From contig DAIRCS010000116.1 in NCBI GenBank assembly GCA_036796555.1, forward strand, positions 1-11,339: 11,339 bases of DNA, read 5' to 3'. The stretch is from JAJXWB01 sp036796555 (lineage in GTDB: Bacteria; Pseudomonadota; Alphaproteobacteria; Rhizobiales; Beijerinckiaceae). Below the pieces are notes generated by a model. The model was given only the letters and a program-made list of their open reading frames with translations. It was not told the DNA's origin and searched no databases. The position numbers were made by a program, and so were the translations under genes. This document shows, one piece after another, positions 1 to 7,062 of the stretch (position 1 is the first letter of the stretch; each line of letters starts with the position of its first letter).

Positions 1-104
1 TCAGCTTCTGCCGCGCGCCCTACGACATCGAGCGCGCCGCGCAGAAGATCAAGAACGCGGGCCTGCCCGCCATTCTCTCCGCGCGTCTGTTCGTGGGCCG
101 CTGA
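1..104 (+). CDS. C-terminal end of an unidentified protein (partial)
   Basis: An open frame runs in from the left edge and ends at TGA 102-104, giving about 33 residues that end in AILSARLFVGR. The stretch contains a plausible amphipathic helix (IERAAQKIKNAG) followed by a short hydrophobic segment, which fits the last helix and strand of a globular domain. I do not recognise the family from so short a piece. The stop lies only 2 bases before the ATG of the kinase gene at 107, so the two are very probably co-transcribed and perhaps translationally coupled. No function is assigned. Confidence 0.6.
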   Translation, partial: SFCRAPYDIERAAQKIKNAGLPAILSARLFVGR

Positions 105-106
105 CG

Positions 107-1549
107 ATGGGCCGCGACGTTCTCGAGACCGGCGCGTTCGTCGACGGCTTTCTCGTGCGCGAGAAGCTGCATGTCGGCGGCATGGCCTCGCTCTGGCGCG
201 TCACCCGCGACGATATCGATTTCCCGATCATCCTGAAGACGCCGCTGATCCTCGATGGCGACGACGCCACCGCCATCGTCGGCTTCGAGATGGAGCAGAT
301 GATCCTGCCCCACCTCACCGGCCCGCATGCGCCGCGCTGCGTGGCTGTCGGCGACTTCTCGCGCCAGCCCTATATCGTCATGGAATATGTGCAGGGCGTC
401 TCGCTCCTGCCGGAATTCGAGACAGCGCCCCTGTCGGTCGAGCGCGTGCGCGACATCGGCGCTCGGGTGGCGACCGCGCTGGACGCGCTGCATCGCCAGC
501 ACGTAATCCATCTCGATATCAAGCCCTCGAACATCATCCTGCGCACGACCGGCGAAGCCGCGCTGATCGACTTCGGCCTGTCGCGCCACGAGCAATTGCC
601 CGATCTGCTGGCGGAGGAGTTTCGCCTGCCGATGGGCACGGGCCCCTACATCTCGCCGGAGCAGGTTCGTGGCGACCGGTCCGACCCGCGCTCGGACCTC
701 TTCTCGCTCGGCGTGCTGATGTATCATCTGGCGACCGGGGAGAGGCCGTTCGGCTTCCCGCATTCGCGGCGCGCCTTGCGCCGGCGCCTGTGGCGCGATC
801 CGATCCCGCCCCGCGCGATCCGGCCGGAAATCCCGGAATGGCTGCAGGAGATCATCCTGCGCTGTCTCGAGGTCGATCCGGGCAAGCGTCATCCGACGGC
901 CGCCCAGCTCGCCTTCGATCTCACCCACCCCGACGACGTGCGCATCACCGAGCGCGGCCGGCGCATGGAGCGCGATTCCCTGCTGACCGCGTGGAAGCGG
1001 CGCTGGAAGACGCCCTTCGGCCATGTGGCGCCGGCGGCCCAGATCGCCGAGCAGATTTCGGCCGCGCCCATCGTCGCCGTCTGCGTCGATCTCGAGGCGA
1101 GCGTCGCGCTGACCACGACCCTGCGCGACACGGTCTCGCGTATCCTGCAGGCCATGCCCGGCGCGCGGCTCGCCTGCCTCAACATTCTGCGGCTCAACCG
1201 CATCGGCATCAATTACGCGCTCGACTCCGACGGCCACAACATTCACGTCAACCGCCTCGTCGAACTCAAGGAATGGGCGCGCCCGCTCGACCGGCACGAC
1301 ATCCGCGCGACTTTCCACGTGCTGGAGGCCGCCGACGTCGCCGGCGCGCTGGTCGACTACGCCCGCGCCAACCGCGTGGACCAGCTCGTGATCGGCGCGC
1401 GCGGCTCGTCGTCTGTCCGGCGCTTCCTCGGCTCCGTCTCCTCGCGCGTGGTGGCTGAGGCGCCGTGCACGGTCACGGTGGTGCGCGCGCCCGCGCAGGC
1501 TGGGCAGGGCGACGGAACGGAAGAGCTCGCCAGCGCCGAACAGCCGTAG
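107..1549 (+). CDS. Serine/threonine protein kinase fused to a C-terminal UspA-type domain
   Basis: This 480-residue protein has two parts. Residues about 15-275 are a Hanks-type protein kinase: a glycine-rich loop (HVGGMASLW, 22-30), a candidate ATP-binding lysine K44 in ILKTP, a catalytic loop HLDIKPSN (135-142) with D137, K139 and N142, the metal-binding DFG at 155-157, and an activation-segment end at GTGPYISPEQ (177-186). The catalytic loop reads HLD instead of the usual HRD. Residues about 320-462 resemble a universal stress protein domain, with the nucleotide-binding signature GARG-x8-GS near 430-443 and the typical last strand CTVTVVRAP. No membrane segment is visible, so it is probably a soluble cytoplasmic kinase, unlike the PASTA-type receptor kinases. 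The UspA part may sense ATP or stress, but that is inferred. The ATG at 107 is preferred because the next in-frame ATG (182) would remove the glycine loop. No strong Shine-Dalgarno is seen, in line with coupling to the gene before it. The substrate is unknown. Confidence 0.9.
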   Translation: MGRDVLETGAFVDGFLVREKLHVGGMASLWRVTRDDIDFPIILKTPLILDGDDATAIVGFEMEQMILPHLTGPHAPRCVAVGDFSRQPYIVMEYVQGVSLLPEFETAPLSVERVRDIGARVATALDALHRQHVIHLDIKPSNIILRTTGEAALIDFGLSRHEQLPDLLAEEFRLPMGTGPYISPEQVRGDRSDPRSDLFSLGVLMYHLATGERPFGFPHSRRALRRRLWRDPIPPRAIRPEIPEWLQEIILRCLEVDPGKRHPTAAQLAFDLTHPDDVRITERGRRMERDSLLTAWKRRWKTPFGHVAPAAQIAEQISAAPIVAVCVDLEASVALTTTLRDTVSRILQAMPGARLACLNILRLNRIGINYALDSDGHNIHVNRLVELKEWARPLDRHDIRATFHVLEAADVAGALVDYARANRVDQLVIGARGSSSVRRFLGSVSSRVVAEAPCTVTVVRAPAQAGQGDGTEELASAEQP

Positions 1550-1551
1550 AA

Positions 1552-1580
1552 TTGCCGGAGCCGGACCGCTATAGTCCGGG
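1552..1580 (+). promoter_or_regulatory. Possible promoter or palindrome before the DUF2093 gene
   Basis: Between the kinase stop and the DUF2093 start lies CCGGAC-CGCTATA-GTCCGG (1561-1579), a 6-bp inverted repeat around an AT-rich centre. It contains TATAGT (1570-1575), a fair -10 match. The nearest -35-like hexamer, TTGCCG at 1552-1557, is only 12 bases away, too close for a standard sigma-70 promoter. It may be a weak promoter, an operator or a hairpin; the evidence is thin. Confidence 0.25.
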
Positions 1581-1610
1581 CCGTCGGGAGATGCCCAGAG
1601 TTTGCCTGCC

Positions 1611-1826
1611 ATGAACCGTTTCGAACGTCCCACGCCCGCCGCCCAGGAGGCCGAGGTCGAATATCTCGACGGCGACATCCGCGTGCGCCGCCCCGGCGCC
1701 TATGTGCGCTGCGCGGCCACCGGCGAGCCGATCCCGCTGGAAGACCTGCGCTACTGGAACGTCGACCTGCAAGAGGCCTATGCGAGTCCGGAAGCGAAAC
1801 TGAAGCGGCTGGCGCGCAAGGGCTGA
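1611..1826 (+). CDS. DUF2093 family protein
   Basis: This small protein has 71 residues from ATG 1611. A TTG at 1602 in the same frame would give 74. The ATG is preferred because the resulting MNRFERP start resembles the family, although GGGAG at 1586-1590 is better spaced for the TTG. It carries the family core: a YLDGD segment, RRPGAYVRCAATGEPIPLEDLRYW, and QEAYASPEA near the end. DUF2093 proteins are short, conserved in alphaproteobacteria and of unknown function. The cysteine in YVRCAATG could bind metal, but a single cysteine does not show it. It follows the kinase gene by about 60 bases and converges on lpxK, next to which it commonly lies in related genomes (from memory). Confidence 0.85.
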   Translation: MNRFERPTPAAQEAEVEYLDGDIRVRRPGAYVRCAATGEPIPLEDLRYWNVDLQEAYASPEAKLKRLARKG

Positions 1827-1864
1827 GCAAGGTCGGCCCCATCACGGATTTTGCGAGAGTAGCG

Positions 1865-1998
1865 TCTCCCTCCCCCTTGTGGGGAGGGCAGGGGAGGGCG
1901 TCGGGCGATCTTGCAAGATTGGCGGGCTTTGCGACGCAGCTTTATCTCGCAGGACTGCCCGACCCCCACCCTAACCCTCCCCCGCAAGGGTGGAGGGG
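1865..1998. repeat. Long imperfect inverted repeat in the convergent gap between the DUF2093 gene and lpxK
   Basis: The arm at 1865-1906 (starting TCTCCCTCCCCCTTGTGGGG and ending GCGTCGGGC) is the imperfect reverse complement of the arm at 1957-1998 (starting GCCCGACCCCCACCC and ending GGTGGAGGGG). About 50 bases lie between them. Each arm also contains a small CCCTCCCC/GGGGAGGG hairpin. Nothing in it codes convincingly. It looks like a dispersed extragenic palindrome of the kind common in Hyphomicrobiales. Placed between two converging genes, it could end transcription from both sides, though there is no clear T-tract. Confidence 0.6.
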
Positions 1999-2023
1999 AC
2001 AGGTCGCTGACTTCATCCAGAGC

Positions 2024-3028
2024 CTATCGCACCCGCGCTCGTGCGAGACTGTCCGCCAGCAACGCGCCCACCGCATCCTCGTCCTCGAACACGATCCGCA
2101 CGGGAATGGCGAGAGGCGCGACCGCGCCCTCCGGCAGGGCGGGCAGCCGCATGGCGTCCTTCCGGGTCGTCACCAGCCGCGCGTTTTTCGCGCGCGCCAG
2201 TTCCGCCAGCTCCACGATATCGGCCGCGCGATACGGATGATGGTCCGGAAAGGCCCGGCGCGCGACGATGCGCGCGCCGATCTCGTCCAGCGTGCGAAAA
2301 AACTTGTCCGGCAGGCCGATGCCGGCGAAGGCGACCACGTCCTGCCCTGCCAGCGCTCGCGCGGATGGGTCGGGCTCGAGTCGCGCGCGAAGAATTTTCG
2401 CGCCCGCCTTCGCCGCCTGCGCCGCGACAGCGGCGCCCGCCTCGCCCGCGCCGACGACCACGACCGCCTGCACAAGCGGCAATTGCGCGGCCAGCGGCGC
2501 GCGCAACGGGCCTGCCGGTAGACAGAGGCCATTGCCGACGCCGGTCGCGCCATCGACGACGGCGAGCGCGAGGTCGGGCTCGACCCGCCGGCTCTGCAAG
2601 CCGTCGTCGAGGACGAGCGCGGTGGGCGCCACGGTATCGACGGCGAGCGCTGCGGCGGCGGCGCGGTCGGCGCCGACGAAGGTCGGCGCGACCTCGGCGA
2701 GCAGCAGCGTTTCGTCGCCGATGTCGGCCGCGCTCTGGCCCTTCGCCTCGAGCGCGCCATCGCGCGCGCGAAAGCCGCCATAGCCGCGCGATACGAAAGC
2801 GGGGCGCTCGCCCTCCGCCTGGAGCAGCCGCGCGATCTCCAGCGCCACGGGCGTCTTGCCGGCGCCGCCCGCCACGAAGTTTCCGACGACGATGACGGGC
2901 GCGCCTGGCCGGGCCCCGGGCCGCCGCATCCGCCGTGCGACAATCGCGCCATAGAGCGCGCCGACCGGCTGCAGCAATCGCGCGGCCGCGCCCGGCCGCG
3001 GGGCGCGCCAGAAGGCCGGCGCGTTCAT
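2024..3028 (-). CDS. lpxK: Tetraacyldisaccharide 4'-kinase (lipid A biosynthesis)
   Basis: LpxK transfers phosphate from ATP to the 4' position of the tetraacyldisaccharide 1-phosphate to make lipid IVA, at the inner face of the cytoplasmic membrane. The 334-residue product has the normal family length. It shows the P-loop GNFVAGGAGKTP (49-60), RGYGG (81-85), IGDE (103-106), the DDGLQ motif (141-145), FAGIG (234-238), FPDHHPY (260-266) and TTRKDAMR (287-294; most homologues have TTEKD). The N-terminal segment ending in LLQPVGALYGAIVARR is the usual membrane-associating helix. The start at 3028 overlaps the waaA stop by 4 bases (ATGA), indicating translational coupling and choosing this start. 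It is the last gene of the operon. Confidence 0.97.
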   Translation of the reverse strand: MNAPAFWRAPRPGAAARLLQPVGALYGAIVARRMRRPGARPGAPVIVVGNFVAGGAGKTPVALEIARLLQAEGERPAFVSRGYGGFRARDGALEAKGQSAADIGDETLLLAEVAPTFVGADRAAAAALAVDTVAPTALVLDDGLQSRRVEPDLALAVVDGATGVGNGLCLPAGPLRAPLAAQLPLVQAVVVVGAGEAGAAVAAQAAKAGAKILRARLEPDPSARALAGQDVVAFAGIGLPDKFFRTLDEIGARIVARRAFPDHHPYRAADIVELAELARAKNARLVTTRKDAMRLPALPEGAVAPLAIPVRIVFEDEDAVGALLADSLARARVR

Positions 3029-4302
3029 CGCGATTCCCCGCGCGAAGCGATGGCGGGCGCGACCGCTTGCATCAGGATGCGCGTCGCGCCGCTCAGCCGC
3101 TCGACCGCGCTCGCCGCCGCGCGCGCCATGGCGCGCGCCCTGGCGGGGTCGGCGAACAGCGCCGCGAGGCGTCCGGCGAGATCGGTTGCGTCGTTCACGC
3201 ATGCGCCGCCGCCGGCCGCATCGAGCGTCGCATAGGCGTCCGCGAAATTGTCCACCGCCGGGCCGTGCAGGATCGCCGCGCCGAGCTTCGCCGGTTCGAT
3301 CGGGTTCTGCCCGCCGCCCGCAACCAGCGACTTGCCGACGAAGACGATGCGCGCGAGCCGATACCACAGGCCCATCTCGCCGAACGTATCGGCGACGAAT
3401 ACATCGCATTCGCCCGAAATCGCCGCGTCGGCGCTGCGCAGCGCCGTGGTCGCGCCCGTCTGCCGCGCCAGCGCGGCGATGTCGCGTCCACGGCGCGCGT
3501 TGCGCGGCGCGACGATCGTGAGGAGATCGGGAAAGCGCAAGCGCAGGATCCTGTGCGCGGCGAGGCAGATTTCCTCCTCGCCTTCGTGCGTCGAGGCCGC
3601 GACCCATACGGGCCGCGCGCCGATCGCCGCGGCGAGCCGCGCGAGCTCTTCCGGTTGCGCTGGCGGCGGCGCGACGTCGTATTTGAGATTGCCGGAATTG
3701 GTCACGCGCAGCGCGCCGAGACTTTCGAAGCGCGCGGCGTCCTGCGCGCCCTGCGCGAAAATCCGTTCGAACGCGCCGAGCAATTCCCGCGCCGTCGCCG
3801 GCGCGCGGCGCCAGCGTTCGACGGAGCGCTCGGACATGCGCGCGTTGGCGAGGAACAGCGGCGCGCCGCGCCTCCTCGTTTCGAGAATGAGATTCGGCCA
3901 GATCTCGCTTTCCGCGAAGATCGCGGCGTCGGGCCGCCAATGGTCGAGAAAGCGCCGCGCAAAGGCGCGGCAGTCGAGCGGAACGTATTGGTGGATCGCG
4001 CCCGGCGGCAGGCGGTCGCCGACGACGCGCGCCGAACTGAGCGTGCCCGTGGTGACCAGCGCGTGAACGCCGTTTCGCGTCAACGCCTCGACCAGCGGCA
4101 GCAGCGCGAGGCCCTCGCCGATGCTCGCGCCGTGCAGCCAGACGAGCGGTCCCGCGGGGCGGGGAATCTTCGCGCGCCCCATGCGTTCGGAAAGTCGGGC
4201 GGCGTCTTCCTTGTCGCGCGCCGCGCGCCGCGCGAGAAAACGCGGGGCGAAGGGCGCAAACAGCCCGCTCGCCGCGCGATAGAGGAGGAGCGCCGCTGTC
4301 AT
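3025..4302 (-). CDS. waaA: 3-deoxy-D-manno-octulosonic acid (Kdo) transferase
   Basis: WaaA (KdtA) uses CMP-Kdo to add Kdo to the lipid A precursor on the cytoplasmic face of the inner membrane. The 425-residue product carries the family landmarks in order: a hydrophobic N-terminal segment (4-24), ERMG (39-42), VWLHGASIGEG (54-64) with E63 as the expected catalytic base, VPLD (107-110), ESEIWPNLI (131-139), ARMSERS (154-160), GNLKYD (204-209), and the C-terminal GT-B motif GGGQNPIEPA (329-338) that binds the CMP part. Bifunctional and monofunctional forms cannot be told apart by reading. The frame stays open up to 4413, but that start would overlap the DUF4170 gene by 62 bases, and MTAALLLYRAAS fits the family N-terminus. 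The Shine-Dalgarno is weak. ATGA overlap joins it to lpxK. Confidence 0.96.
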   Translation of the reverse strand: MTAALLLYRAASGLFAPFAPRFLARRAARDKEDAARLSERMGRAKIPRPAGPLVWLHGASIGEGLALLPLVEALTRNGVHALVTTGTLSSARVVGDRLPPGAIHQYVPLDCRAFARRFLDHWRPDAAIFAESEIWPNLILETRRRGAPLFLANARMSERSVERWRRAPATARELLGAFERIFAQGAQDAARFESLGALRVTNSGNLKYDVAPPPAQPEELARLAAAIGARPVWVAASTHEGEEEICLAAHRILRLRFPDLLTIVAPRNARRGRDIAALARQTGATTALRSADAAISGECDVFVADTFGEMGLWYRLARIVFVGKSLVAGGGQNPIEPAKLGAAILHGPAVDNFADAYATLDAAGGGACVNDATDLAGRLAALFADPARARAMARAAASAVERLSGATRILMQAVAPAIASRGESR

Positions 4303-4351
4303 CGGCCCTGCGGTTTTGACCGCTGGCTCACGGGCGCCCCCCTTCGCTGCG

Positions 4352-4582
4352 TCAGCCGTGCGCGGGATCGAGCATGCGATGCAGATGCACGATGAAATAG
4401 CGCATGTGCGCATTGTCCACGGTCGCCTGCGCCTTGGCCTTCCAGGCGGCGTGGGCGGAGGCGTAGTTGGGGAACAGGCCGACGAGTTCGACCTTGCTCA
4501 GATCCTTGAATTCCACGCCGTCGAGACTCACCAGTTCGCCGCCGAGAACGAGGTGCGGCAATTGCTTTGCGGGTTCTGTCAT
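4352..4582 (-). CDS. DUF4170 family protein
   Basis: This 76-residue protein starts MTEPAKQLPHLVLGGEL and contains LVGLFPNYASAHAAWKAKAQATVDNAHMRYFIVHLHR, the pattern of the small alphaproteobacterial DUF4170 family. It has no signal peptide or membrane segment and is probably cytoplasmic. Function is unknown, but homologues commonly sit, as here, between an inositol-monophosphatase-like gene and waaA, so a link to Kdo/lipid A supply is a fair inference. ATG 4582 is chosen over the longer frame from 4690 because that extension overlaps the preceding gene and is arginine/proline-rich shadow sequence. An AAGGCG ribosome site lies just upstream. It is 37 bases from the phosphatase stop and 49 bases from waaA. 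Confidence 0.88.
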   Translation of the reverse strand: MTEPAKQLPHLVLGGELVSLDGVEFKDLSKVELVGLFPNYASAHAAWKAKAQATVDNAHMRYFIVHLHRMLDPAHG

Positions 4583-4619
4583 GTCTGCGCCTTGTCGAGA
4601 GGTCGGGGCGGGCGTTTCC

Positions 4620-5429
4620 TTATTGCGCGCGCGCGAAGGCGGCGAGAAGCTCTGGATGCGCGGCGGCGGGCGCCGCGGCCAGCGCGCCATGTTTCAGGTC
4701 GCGGCGATTATAGAGGGGCCGCGCGCCGTCGAGGCCCGCGAGCAGGCCGCCGGCTTCATGCAAGATGAGATCGGCCGCCGCAATATCCCAATCGTGCGAA
4801 TCCTTCGACGACAGGGCGCCCTCGAGCGCGCCTTGCGCCACCATGGCGAAGCGCATGGCGAGCGAGGGGATGCGCGGGACGAGATCCATCTCGAGCGCGC
4901 GCGCGACCTTGCCCGCGGAAGGCTGCGGTCCGGCGAGCCTGCCGCCCGCGAGCCGCGCCAGCGCGCCGAGGCGCAGTTGCGCGCCATTGCGCCAGGCGCC
5001 GCCGCCGAGCGCGGCGTGGAAACGCTCGCCGGCCGCCGGCGCGGCGATGGCGCCGGCGATCGGGCGCCCCGCCCGCACGAGCGCGATCGAAACGCTCCAG
5101 CGCGTATCGCCGCTCGCAAACCCGCGCGTGCCGTCGATCGGGTCGACGATCAGCACCGTGTCGGCCGTCAGCCGCGCATCCGAATCGACCGTCTCCTCGG
5201 AGAGCCAGGCGGCTTCCGGAAACAGCGCCTGAAGGCGCTGCGCCAGAAAGGCGTCGACCGCGAAATCGGCTTCCGTCACGGGCGAGCCGCCGTGCTTGTA
5301 TTCGGTGTGGGCGGTCGTCTTTTCGCCCGGCCGGAACCAGCGCAGCGCGATCTCGCCGGCCTCCGTCGCGACGGCGTCGAGCGTGCGGGCGATATCGACG
5401 AGCGACAGATCGGCTGCGGGAAGGGACAT
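4620..5429 (-). CDS. Inositol-monophosphatase family phosphatase (CysQ/SuhB-like)
   Basis: This 269-residue enzyme belongs to the Mg-dependent, Li-sensitive phosphatase family. It shows the SEE site (77-79), the metal-binding signature DPIDGTRGFASG (96-107) and HDWDIAAADLIL (212-223) with the third metal aspartate D215. All key metal ligands appear intact. The substrate cannot be settled by reading: 3'(2'),5'-bisphosphate nucleotide (CysQ), inositol-1-phosphate (SuhB) or histidinol-phosphate are all possible. The N-terminal TEYKHGGSPVTEAD stretch and the position at the head of a DUF4170-waaA-lpxK cluster resemble the CysQ-like members annotated in alphaproteobacteria. It is the first gene of the probable operon. 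ATG 5429 has an AGGA-like ribosome site about 8 bases upstream. Confidence 0.9.
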   Translation of the reverse strand: MSLPAADLSLVDIARTLDAVATEAGEIALRWFRPGEKTTAHTEYKHGGSPVTEADFAVDAFLAQRLQALFPEAAWLSEETVDSDARLTADTVLIVDPIDGTRGFASGDTRWSVSIALVRAGRPIAGAIAAPAAGERFHAALGGGAWRNGAQLRLGALARLAGGRLAGPQPSAGKVARALEMDLVPRIPSLAMRFAMVAQGALEGALSSKDSHDWDIAAADLILHEAGGLLAGLDGARPLYNRRDLKHGALAAAPAAAHPELLAAFARAQ

Positions 5430-5704
5430 GATCGGGTCCTAGGGCGACGCGGCGGGCGACGCAAGCCGAGAAGGGCGTGAATTTTCGGCATTTCGCGCAT
5501 TCGCCCGCGGCCAGCGCCATTCCGGACGAAACGGGGCTCTCGCGATCCGCGCGGCTTTCGGGAATAGCGCGAATTTGATCCTTTCGCTTCAGGGCGCGTC
5601 GACCAAGTCTCTGCGTTTACGGGGATTTCACCCTTCCGGTTAGGGCTTTGGGCGGCGTGCGGCGGCAGGATGGCGGCAACAAAGCCGCACTTGCCGAGGT
5701 TCCG
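5430..5704. other. Divergent non-coding gap between the phosphatase gene and the DUF6101-like gene
   Basis: These 275 bases should hold promoters for the minus-strand lipid A operon and for the plus-strand DUF6101-like gene. I found no convincing -35/-10 pair on either strand. An AT-richer stretch at about 5607-5650 (GTTTACGGGGATTTCACCC followed by TTCCGGTTAGGG) stands out from the GC-rich surroundings and is a candidate regulatory segment. A GAGG ribosome site at 5696-5699 serves the plus-strand gene. No RNA gene is apparent. Confidence 0.4.
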
Positions 5705-6118
5705 ATGTCAGCTCGCCCCGCTCTCGCTGAAACCGCCGCGCCCCGCATCGCCTGGCAGGGGCTCGCCATCGGCGTCGAGGAGCGCAACGGCCGGTTTCTC
5801 TATCGCGTCCGCATGGTCCATGAGGATCCGGTTCAGGCCGCCACGCTCGTCCAGACCGAGGACGAGCGCGAGGCGGTGGCCGCCTGGCGCTACTGGAGCG
5901 CGAGCCTGCGCCTGCCGCGCCTCGTCGAGCGCGCGCCCGGCGATTTCCATGCGCTGGAATGGCGTTGCGGCGCGCTGGTCGTGCGCGCCCGCGCCGCGCG
6001 CCGCCGCGGCTCGCCGCTGTTCGGCCGCAGGCCCGCCCGCTGTGCGATCCGCAAGGTCGGCGCGCGAGACCCCATGCCGGTCCACGCCGGCGAGCGCGAG
6101 ATCATCGCGCGGACCTGA
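5705..6118 (+). CDS. DUF6101-like protein
   Basis: The 137-residue product starts MSARPALAE. The ATG at 5705 has GAGG five bases upstream; a TTG 19 codons earlier has no such site. Features include a beta-rich N-terminal half (LAIGVEERNGRFLYRVRMVHEDP), the segment AVAAWRYWSASLRLPRLVER and a basic C-terminal stretch RRRGSPLFGRRPARCAIRKVG. This order, an acidic-x-W segment, then LPxLVE, then an arginine-rich RRP motif, matches what I recall of the DUF6101 family of Hyphomicrobiales, whose role is unknown. No signal peptide or membrane helix is seen. It converges on ubiA, with only 5 bases between the stops, so a shared bidirectional terminator does not fit between them. Confidence 0.65.
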   Translation: MSARPALAETAAPRIAWQGLAIGVEERNGRFLYRVRMVHEDPVQAATLVQTEDEREAVAAWRYWSASLRLPRLVERAPGDFHALEWRCGALVVRARAARRRGSPLFGRRPARCAIRKVGARDPMPVHAGEREIIART

Positions 6119-6123
6119 TCTCG

Positions 6124-7062
6124 TCAGCCCGCCAAGGCCGCCGCCAGATAACCGGCGAACAACAGCAGCCCGGCGTTCCGGTTCGACCGGAAGAGCGCGA
6201 GCGCGCGATCCTTGTCGTTCGCGTCGATGGTCGCGACCTGCCAGGCGCAATGCGCCGCGAAGGCCGCGACGCCCGCATAGGCCAGCGGCGAAACGCCGGC
6301 GAAATGCACCGCGAGCGCCGACAGAGCGACGGCGATTGCATACATCAGGCCGACCGCGCCGCGCACATGGTCGCCGAACAGACGCGCCGTCGAGCGCACG
6401 CCGGCGATGGCGTCGTCGCGAATGTCCTGCAGGGCGTAGATCGTGTCGTAGCCGATGGTCCAGAAGATCGCCGCGGCGTAGACGAGGACGGCCGGCGCCG
6501 CGAGCGCGCCGAAGATCGCCGCCCATCCCATCAGCCCGCCCCAGGCGAAGGCGAGCCCCAGCACCGCCTGCGGCCAGGACGTGATCCGCTTCATGAACGG
6601 ATAGACAAGGACGATCAGCAGCGAGGCGAAGCCGAGAGCGATGGTGAAGCGGTCGCGAAAAGACAGGAGGACGGCGAGGCCGACGAGGCATTGCAGGACG
6701 ATGAAGACCTTCGCCTGCGTTGGCGTCACGCGGCCGGAGGGCAGGGGCCGGCCGCGCGTCCTCTCCACCTGCGCGTCGATCTTGCGGTCGACGAGGTCGT
6801 TGTAGGTCGAGCCCGCGCCGCGCATGGCGATCGCGCCGATCAGGAAAAGCAGGAGGTGCCAGTAGCGCGGGCCGCCGCCCGCCGCTGCGGCTGCGAGCGC
6901 GCTCGATTCCCAGCAGGGCAGCAGAAGCAGCCACCAGCCGATCGGTCGGTCGATGCGGGCGAGCTGGACGTAGGGTGTAGCCCACGCCGGCGCAAAGCGA
7001 AGCGCCGGATGGCGGGCGACGGAATCGGGAAGGAGATGCGGATCGCTGTGCGCCGGGCTCAC
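6124..7062 (-). CDS. ubiA: 4-hydroxybenzoate polyprenyltransferase
   Basis: UbiA attaches the polyprenyl chain to 4-hydroxybenzoate, the first membrane step of ubiquinone synthesis. The 312-residue product is a multi-pass inner-membrane protein. The first aspartate-rich motif NDLVD (88-92) follows GAGSTY, the loop RTRGRPLPSGRV (101-111) is characteristic, and the second motif lies in YDTIYALQDIRDD (205-217). Around eight hydrophobic segments are visible, from WWLLLLPC (43-50) to the C-terminal GLLLFAGYLAAALAG. The start is GTG at 7062, which overlaps the preceding gene's stop as GTGA. The next in-frame methionine is residue 80 and would delete the first helix, so the GTG is needed. The family could also include heme or chlorophyll prenyltransferases, but the LARIDRPIGWWLLLLPCW start is typical of UbiA. 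Confidence 0.95.
   Translation of the reverse strand: MSPAHSDPHLLPDSVARHPALRFAPAWATPYVQLARIDRPIGWWLLLLPCWESSALAAAAAGGGPRYWHLLLFLIGAIAMRGAGSTYNDLVDRKIDAQVERTRGRPLPSGRVTPTQAKVFIVLQCLVGLAVLLSFRDRFTIALGFASLLIVLVYPFMKRITSWPQAVLGLAFAWGGLMGWAAIFGALAAPAVLVYAAAIFWTIGYDTIYALQDIRDDAIAGVRSTARLFGDHVRGAVGLMYAIAVALSALAVHFAGVSPLAYAGVAAFAAHCAWQVATIDANDKDRALALFRSNRNAGLLLFAGYLAAALAG

Noticed and set aside
20..1678. A 552-codon open frame on the minus strand opposite the kinase gene
   Set aside because: It is rich in arginine, alanine and aspartate, shows no domain and lies wholly antisense to a well-supported kinase-UspA gene. Long antisense frames are expected in DNA of this GC content.
2935..4395. A 486-codon plus-strand open frame opposite waaA
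   Set aside because: The opposite frame has all WaaA motifs. The plus-strand product is arginine-rich and has no recognisable domain.
4303..4413. A longer start for waaA at 4413
   Set aside because: It would overlap the DUF4170 gene by 62 bases and add a cysteine-rich stretch not seen in the family.
5607..5650. A possible CtrA-type or other named binding site in the gap before the DUF6101-like gene
   Set aside because: The stretch is AT-richer and contains GGTTAG, but the TTAA-N7-TTAA pattern of CtrA is absent and no other known motif fits.
5708..6985. A 425-codon minus-strand frame over ubiA and the DUF6101-like gene
   Set aside because: It is out of frame with UbiA, whose motifs are intact in the 6124-7062 frame, and the product is a low-complexity arginine-rich shadow.
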